64,000 nt of DNA from Ruminococcus flavefaciens ND2009 (GTDB taxonomy: Bacteria > Bacillota > Clostridia > Oscillospirales > Ruminococcaceae), in assembly GCF_000621785.1 (NCBI RefSeq), contig NZ_KK211348.1, forward strand, positions 379,494-443,493, written 5' to 3'. The position numbers were made by a program, and so were the translations under genes. Shown here piece by piece: positions 59,421-64,000 of the stretch. Position 1 is the stretch's first letter. Every line of letters begins with the position of its first letter. The notes beneath the pieces are model-generated. The model searched no databases and was not told the origin of the DNA. It saw nothing but the letters and a program-made list of their open reading frames with translations.

Positions 59421-61568
59421 ATGTCTGTTAATAAAAATAACAATCCAAATGATTTTCCGCTGTACCTTTTTTACCAGGGTAAAAACTACGAAGCATACAA
59501 GTTTTTTGGCGTTCATTCCAAGAAAAAGGGAAGAGGCAAGGTTTTCACTTTCAGAGTTTGGGCTCCTAATGCTGTAAGCGTATCTGTTGTCGGCGATTTC
59601 AACGGCTGGGACAGAGCTGCAAATCCCATGTACCTCATCGCGGACGGTATCTGGGAGGCTGAGATCTCTAAGCTTAAGCAGTTCGACGCTTATAAATTCA
59701 GTATCGAGGCGCAGGACGGAAGGATACTGATGAAGGCTGACCCCTATGCGGCGCATTATGAGACAAGACCCGGAACTGCTTCCAAGATCTATGAGAGCAG
59801 CTTCCAGTGGAGCGATGACAAGTGGTTCGATGAAAAGAAAAACAAGAGCATATACAAAAGCCCTGTGAACGTGTATGAGGTGCACCTCAGCTCGTGGAAG
59901 AACTACGGCGGGGAAGTTTTCCTTGATTATGTCACGTTCGCCAAGGAGATAATACCGTATCTCAAGAAGATGTCCTATACTCATGTGGAGTTCATGCCCC
60001 TGACGGAGTACCCCTTCGACGGCTCCTGGGGCTATCAGGTGACGGGCTATTTCGCCCCGACCTCACGCTACGGAACTCCCGACGACATGAGAAAGATGAT
60101 AGATATGTTCCACGCCGCGGGGATAGGTGTCATCCTTGACTGGGTGCCTGCACACTTCCCCAAGGACGAGGCAGGTCTCTATGAGTTCGACGGCAGCTGC
60201 TGCTACGAATACACCGACGACCGCAAAAAGGAGCATAAGGCATGGGGCACCAGAGTTTTCGATTACGGTAAGGCTGAGGTATGCTCTTTCCTTATTTCCA
60301 GCGCTAATTACTGGTTCGACCAGTTCCATGTGGACGGTCTCAGAGTTGACGCTGTAGCGTCCATGCTCTATCTGGACTATGACAGGCAGGAGGGCGAATG
60401 GGCTGCAAATATCTACGGCGGCAACGAGAACCTGGAAGCCGTTGAGTTCCTCAAGCACCTCAACGAGGCTGTTTTCCTCAAACACCCCGACGCTCTTATG
60501 ATCGCCGAGGAGTCCACGGCATGGCCTCTGGTAACAAAGCCCACCGATATAGGCGGACTGGGCTTCAACTTCAAGTGGAACATGGGCTGGATGAACGATA
60601 TGCTCAGCTATATGTCCCTTGATCCCATTTACAGAGCTTTCAACCATGACAAGCTCACATTCTCATTCTTCTACGCATTCTCGGAGAACTATATCCTTCC
60701 TATCTCCCATGACGAGGTAGTTCACGGAAAGTGCTCCATGATAAATAAAATGCCCGGTGAGTATGAGCAGAAGTTCGCTTCATACCGCGCTTTCCTGGCA
60801 TACATGATGGCTCACCCCGGCAAGAAGCTGCTCTTTATGGGACAGGAGTTCGGACAGATGAAGGAGTGGGACTACAAGTCACAGCTGGACTGGAACCTCA
60901 TGGACTTCGACTCTCACAGAAACCTGCTGAAGTTCTCGGAAAAGCTGAACAAGTTCTATGTTGATAATCCGCCCCTCTGGCAGAATGACGACTCATGGAA
61001 CGGATTCAGCTGGATCTCCAACGATGACTATAAGCAGAGCATAATCTCCTTCAGACGTATCGATGATAACGGCGAGGAGATAATCGCGGTCTGCAACTTC
61101 GTTCCCGTTGAGCGCCGTGATTACAGGATAGGCGTTCCTCAGAAGGGCAGATATAAGCTCATCTTCAACACCGACGCTGCTGAATTCGGCGGATCGGGCA
61201 TTACGGAGAGCTCATTCAAGTCTGACAGTGTACCTATGCACGGTCACGACAACAGTATCTCAATGACACTGGCTCCTCTGTCTGTCATCTATCTCAAGTT
61301 CGCTCCCGTAAAGAGAAGAACTGCTGCTGACAAGGACGAGACCAAGAGTGCAAAGAAGCCTGCGGCTAAGAAGACAGCTGCAAAGACTGAAGCAGCTTCC
61401 AAGGCTAAAACTACAGCTAAGAAGACAGCTCCAAAGGCTGATGAAACTCCAAAGGCTAAGACTACAGCTAAGAAGACAGCAGCTAAAAAGCCTGCGGCAA
61501 AGACCTCAGCCGCTGCTAAAAAGACAAAGACCTCGGCAAAGAAAACACCCTCTGCCAAGGATAAATAA
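59421..61568 (+). CDS. glgB: 1,4-alpha-glucan branching enzyme with lysine-rich histone-H1-like tail
   Basis: A 715-aa GH13 branching enzyme making alpha-1,6 branches in glycogen. The N-terminal CBM48 has [19 protein letters not shown]; the catalytic part has [35 protein letters not shown] (nucleophile Asp), IAEESTAW (acid Glu) and [10 protein letters not shown]. Residues 631-715 form a tail of about 85 residues almost wholly Lys, Ala and Thr, built of AKKTA/KKPAAK units like histone H1. Branching enzymes normally lack this. The tail may bind glycogen, nucleic acid or polyphosphate. AAAGGAGG precedes the ATG. Confidence 0.94.
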   Translation: MSVNKNNNPNDFPLYLFYQGKNYEAYKFFGVHSKKKGRGKVFTFRVWAPNAVSVSVVGDFNGWDRAANPMYLIADGIWEAEISKLKQFDAYKFSIEAQDGRILMKADPYAAHYETRPGTASKIYESSFQWSDDKWFDEKKNKSIYKSPVNVYEVHLSSWKNYGGEVFLDYVTFAKEIIPYLKKMSYTHVEFMPLTEYPFDGSWGYQVTGYFAPTSRYGTPDDMRKMIDMFHAAGIGVILDWVPAHFPKDEAGLYEFDGSCCYEYTDDRKKEHKAWGTRVFDYGKAEVCSFLISSANYWFDQFHVDGLRVDAVASMLYLDYDRQEGEWAANIYGGNENLEAVEFLKHLNEAVFLKHPDALMIAEESTAWPLVTKPTDIGGLGFNFKWNMGWMNDMLSYMSLDPIYRAFNHDKLTFSFFYAFSENYILPISHDEVVHGKCSMINKMPGEYEQKFASYRAFLAYMMAHPGKKLLFMGQEFGQMKEWDYKSQLDWNLMDFDSHRNLLKFSEKLNKFYVDNPPLWQNDDSWNGFSWISNDDYKQSIISFRRIDDNGEEIIAVCNFVPVERRDYRIGVPQKGRYKLIFNTDAAEFGGSGITESSFKSDSVPMHGHDNSISMTLAPLSVIYLKFAPVKRRTAADKDETKSAKKPAAKKTAAKTEAASKAKTTAKKTAPKADETPKAKTTAKKTAAKKPAAKTSAAAKKTKTSAKKTPSAKDK

Positions 61569-61603
61569 ATTCCATAACGCATAAGCGATCCAGGAGGAAA
61601 AAT

Positions 61604-62830
61604 ATGTATACTAAGAAAAGAGTCGTTGCAATGCTCCTTGCAGGCGGTCAGGGCAGCAGACTATATGCACTGACCAAAAACGTGGCAAAGCCCGCAGTAC
61701 CTTACGGCGGAAAGTATCGTCTCATCGATTTCCCTCTCTCAAACTGCACCAACTCAGGTATTGACACAGTGGGCGTTCTCACTCAGTACCAGCCCCTTGT
61801 GCTCAACGAGTACATCGGAAACGGTCAGCCCTGGGACCTTGATAAAATGAACGGAGGAGTCCATGTGCTCCCTCCCTATGAGACTCAGGCAGGCGCTTCG
61901 TGGTACGAGGGCACTGCAAACGCTATCTATCAGAATATGCGCTTCATCGAGCGCTATGACCCCGAGTATGTGGTAGTTCTGGGCGGCGACCACATCTACA
62001 AGATGGACTACTCAAAGATGGTGGATTTCCACGTTGCCAACAACGCGGACTGCACTATCTCCGTTATAGACGTTCCCAAGGCTGAGGCTTCACGCTTCGG
62101 TATCATGATCTGCGATGACCAGAATCAGGTAACGGACTTCGTGGAGAAGCCCAAGGAGCCCAAGTCTACACTGGCTTCCATGGGTATCTATGTATTCACC
62201 TGGGAGAAGCTCCGTAAGTACCTCATCGAGAACGAGAACGAGGCAAATGCAAAGCGCGATAAGGGCGAGCCCTGGTCCAAGGACTTCGGCAAGGACATCA
62301 TCACCTCAATGCTCCGCGACAAGCAGAGACTCTTCGCTTATGAGTTCGAGGGCTACTGGAAGGACGTAGGAACTCTGGATTCACTCTGGGAGGCAAATAT
62401 GGACCTTCTCAGCCCCAGTGTGCCCCTGGATCTCTATGATCCCAGCTGGAAGATTTATTCACGCAACAGCAATATGCCTCCTCAGTATGTGGGCGACAAC
62501 GCCAACATCGAGAACTCCATGATCTCCGAGGGAAGCACTATCGACGGTACCGTTGACTTCTCCATACTGTTCTCCGGAGTTACCATTGAGGCAGGCGCTA
62601 CCGTAAACTACAGCATCATCATGCCCGGCACCGTTATCAAGTCCGGGGCTGTGGTGGAGTATGCCATAGTGGGCAGCGACAGCGTTATCGAGTCACGCGC
62701 CCGTGTGGGATCAAGTCCCGAAAAGATCGAAAACAGAGACGACTGGGGCATTGCCGTTGTCGGACATAACGTTACTGTATCTGCTGAAAAGGTCGTAGAG
62801 CCCAAGCAGATCATCGGTGAAAATATCTGA
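61604..62830 (+). CDS. glgC: Glucose-1-phosphate adenylyltransferase, catalytic subunit
   Basis: A 408-aa enzyme making ADP-glucose, the glycogen precursor. Signatures are [39 protein letters not shown] and [16 protein letters not shown], with the catalytic Asp, [10 protein letters not shown], and the C-terminal left-handed beta-helix ([19 protein letters not shown]). AGGAGG precedes the ATG, 35 bp after glgB. It is followed by its paralogue glgD, which in Firmicutes tunes the activity of GlgC. Confidence 0.95.
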   Translation: MYTKKRVVAMLLAGGQGSRLYALTKNVAKPAVPYGGKYRLIDFPLSNCTNSGIDTVGVLTQYQPLVLNEYIGNGQPWDLDKMNGGVHVLPPYETQAGASWYEGTANAIYQNMRFIERYDPEYVVVLGGDHIYKMDYSKMVDFHVANNADCTISVIDVPKAEASRFGIMICDDQNQVTDFVEKPKEPKSTLASMGIYVFTWEKLRKYLIENENEANAKRDKGEPWSKDFGKDIITSMLRDKQRLFAYEFEGYWKDVGTLDSLWEANMDLLSPSVPLDLYDPSWKIYSRNSNMPPQYVGDNANIENSMISEGSTIDGTVDFSILFSGVTIEAGATVNYSIIMPGTVIKSGAVVEYAIVGSDSVIESRARVGSSPEKIENRDDWGIAVVGHNVTVSAEKVVEPKQIIGENI

Positions 62831-62845
62831 CGGAGGAATGTTGCT

Positions 62846-63967
62846 ATGAGTGTTAATTATAATGTTTTGGGACTTGTCTTCGCAAGTATGCACGACGCTT
62901 ATGTCAGTGAGCTGACCAAGCAGAGAACTATGGGTTCCATACCCTTCGGCGGACGTTACCGCCTTATAGATTTCCCCCTTTCAAACTTCGTTCATTCGGG
63001 AGTTTCTGAGGTGGGTGTCATCACAAAGTCCAACTACGGCTCACTTCTGGATCACCTGGGTTCGGGACGTGACTGGGATCTTGCCCGTAAAAAGGGCGGA
63101 CTCCACCTTCTTCCCCCTTACAGCCAGACAGGCGGTATCTATAAGGGAAGACTGGACGCTCTCAACAATATCTGGGGATTTGTTGAGCATTCAAACGCAA
63201 AGTATGTCATCATGTCCAACTGCGACGTGGTAACTACAATAAACTTCAATCCCGTGCTGAAGCAGCACATGGAGAATGAGGCTGACATCACCCTTGTTTA
63301 CAGCAGAGGCGTTTACGACTATGAGAAGAACAAGTGTACAACAGTGCTTGAGTTCGACGGGGACAACAGACTGAAGGACGTTCTGGTGGATCCTCAGTTC
63401 TCAGGCGAGTGCAATATCTGGCTGGAGATGTGTATCATCACCAAGGACTTCCTGAAGAAGATAGTCTCCGATGCTGCAAGCAGAAATCAGTTCAGCTTCA
63501 CCCGTGAGATCCTTCAGGGCAGGAGAGACGATTTCAAGATAATGGGCTATAAGCATGACGGCTTCTTCACAAAGATCGACAGCATACAGGACTACTATCT
63601 GGCAAACAGGATGCTGCTTGATCCCGAGAAGAAGAATGCCCTCTTCCGCAAGGATATGCCTGTTCTGACAAAGATCGGCGACAATGGTCCTGTTAAGTAC
63701 GGACTGGAATCAAACATAAAGGATTCCCTTATTGCTGACGGCTGTATCATTGAAGGAACTGTCATAAATTCAATACTTTTCAGAGGCGTAAAGGTAGGAA
63801 AGGATTCGGTGGTCAAGGACTGCGTTCTCCTTCAGGGCACTAAGGTGGGCGAGAATTGCAGTATCTCATCGGTAATTGCCGATAAGAACGTGGAGATAAG
63901 CAATGAAAAGGTGCTTACGGGCTCCGAGACATATCCGCTGTATATTGGAAAAGGCGGTAAGATCTGA
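62846..63967 (+). CDS. glgD: GlgD, regulatory paralogue of glucose-1-phosphate adenylyltransferase
   Basis: A 373-aa homologue of GlgC with the same fold ([19 protein letters not shown], beta-helix end) but with an altered catalytic start: LVFASMHDAYVSELTKQRTM replaces the GGQGSRL loop, and SNCDVV replaces GGDHIY. In Gram-positive bacteria GlgD has little activity alone and forms a heterotetramer with GlgC. Fifteen bp separate it from glgC, with a GGAGG site. Confidence 0.93.
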   Translation: MSVNYNVLGLVFASMHDAYVSELTKQRTMGSIPFGGRYRLIDFPLSNFVHSGVSEVGVITKSNYGSLLDHLGSGRDWDLARKKGGLHLLPPYSQTGGIYKGRLDALNNIWGFVEHSNAKYVIMSNCDVVTTINFNPVLKQHMENEADITLVYSRGVYDYEKNKCTTVLEFDGDNRLKDVLVDPQFSGECNIWLEMCIITKDFLKKIVSDAASRNQFSFTREILQGRRDDFKIMGYKHDGFFTKIDSIQDYYLANRMLLDPEKKNALFRKDMPVLTKIGDNGPVKYGLESNIKDSLIADGCIIEGTVINSILFRGVKVGKDSVVKDCVLLQGTKVGENCSISSVIADKNVEISNEKVLTGSETYPLYIGKGGKI

Positions 63968-63982
63968 CGGCGGTGATCAAAT

Positions 63983-64000
63983 ATGAAAATACTATTTGCT
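63983..64000 (+). CDS. glgA: Start of a gene, probably glycogen synthase glgA (3' partial)
   Basis: Only ATG and five codons (MKILFA) are inside the window, 15 bp after glgD with a GGCGGTGATC leader. MKILFA is how GlgA proteins usually begin and glgBCDA is the common order in Clostridia, so the call rests on context. Confidence 0.6.

Overview
The window reads as chromosome of a Gram-positive, spore-forming anaerobe of the Clostridia, most like Ruminococcus or a close relative. The pointers are a GH9 cellulase with a CelD-type Ig domain, spoIIP and spoIIE, a GlgC/GlgD pair, Thr-rich linkers with sortase-like SPKTG ends, DUF285/BspA repeats, strong GGAGG ribosome sites and many TTGACA-17-TATAAT promoters. 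No phage, transposase, integrase or CRISPR array was seen. The species is inferred, not proven.

Layout. 1-3.7 kb: the end of a membrane protein with a Gly-Tyr-Asn-rich head, a CE4 polysaccharide deacetylase, spoIIP with a small membrane protein, and a papain-like hydrolase. 3.77-4.14 kb: tRNA-Arg(CCG), a 115-bp tandem repeat and a terminator. 4.2-14.1 kb: a five-gene operon of MoxR AAA+ ATPase, DUF5682, VWA, SWIM and DUF4132 proteins, the counterpart of the uncharacterised E. coli yehL-yehM-yehP-yehQ/yehI set, followed by an AlbA_2 protein. 14.6-18.2 kb: pta and a sigma factor/anti-sigma pair, framed by two copies of a dispersed intergenic repeat. 18.2-24.4 kb (minus strand): a cobalamin-riboswitch-controlled uptake operon with an ECF transporter and two surface proteins carrying the transcobalamin-like DUF4430 fold. 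24.4-32.5 kb: cupin, tRNA-Arg(CCT), a BspA-like protein with a downstream mini-peptide, a Nudix hydrolase, a Gly/Pro-rich membrane protein and a membrane-anchored GH9 cellulase. 32.5-34.8 kb: a guanylate-kinase-like protein and a CapD-type sugar-nucleotide dehydratase. 34.8-56.8 kb: one very long co-directional gene run (mscS, phosphoesterase, two flavoproteins, two unknowns, rsmA, then 17 cobalamin-pathway genes) between one visible promoter and one visible terminator. 56.9-59.2 kb: spoIIE. 59.4-64 kb: the glycogen operon glgB-glgC-glgD and the first codons of glgA.

How it fits together. The organism can apparently both make B12 by the anaerobic route (cbiL/D/F/G/H/J/ET/A/C/P/B plus cobD/U/S/T/C) and import it. 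Only the import operon carries a cobalamin riboswitch, and that operon also has a perfect 18-bp palindrome inside its promoter. Cobalt chelatase, corrinoid adenosyltransferase and a cobalt transporter are not in the window. The most interesting unexplained systems are the yeh-type MoxR/VWA cluster and the two-lobed, intrinsic-factor-like cobalamin capture protein next to its own ECF transporter.
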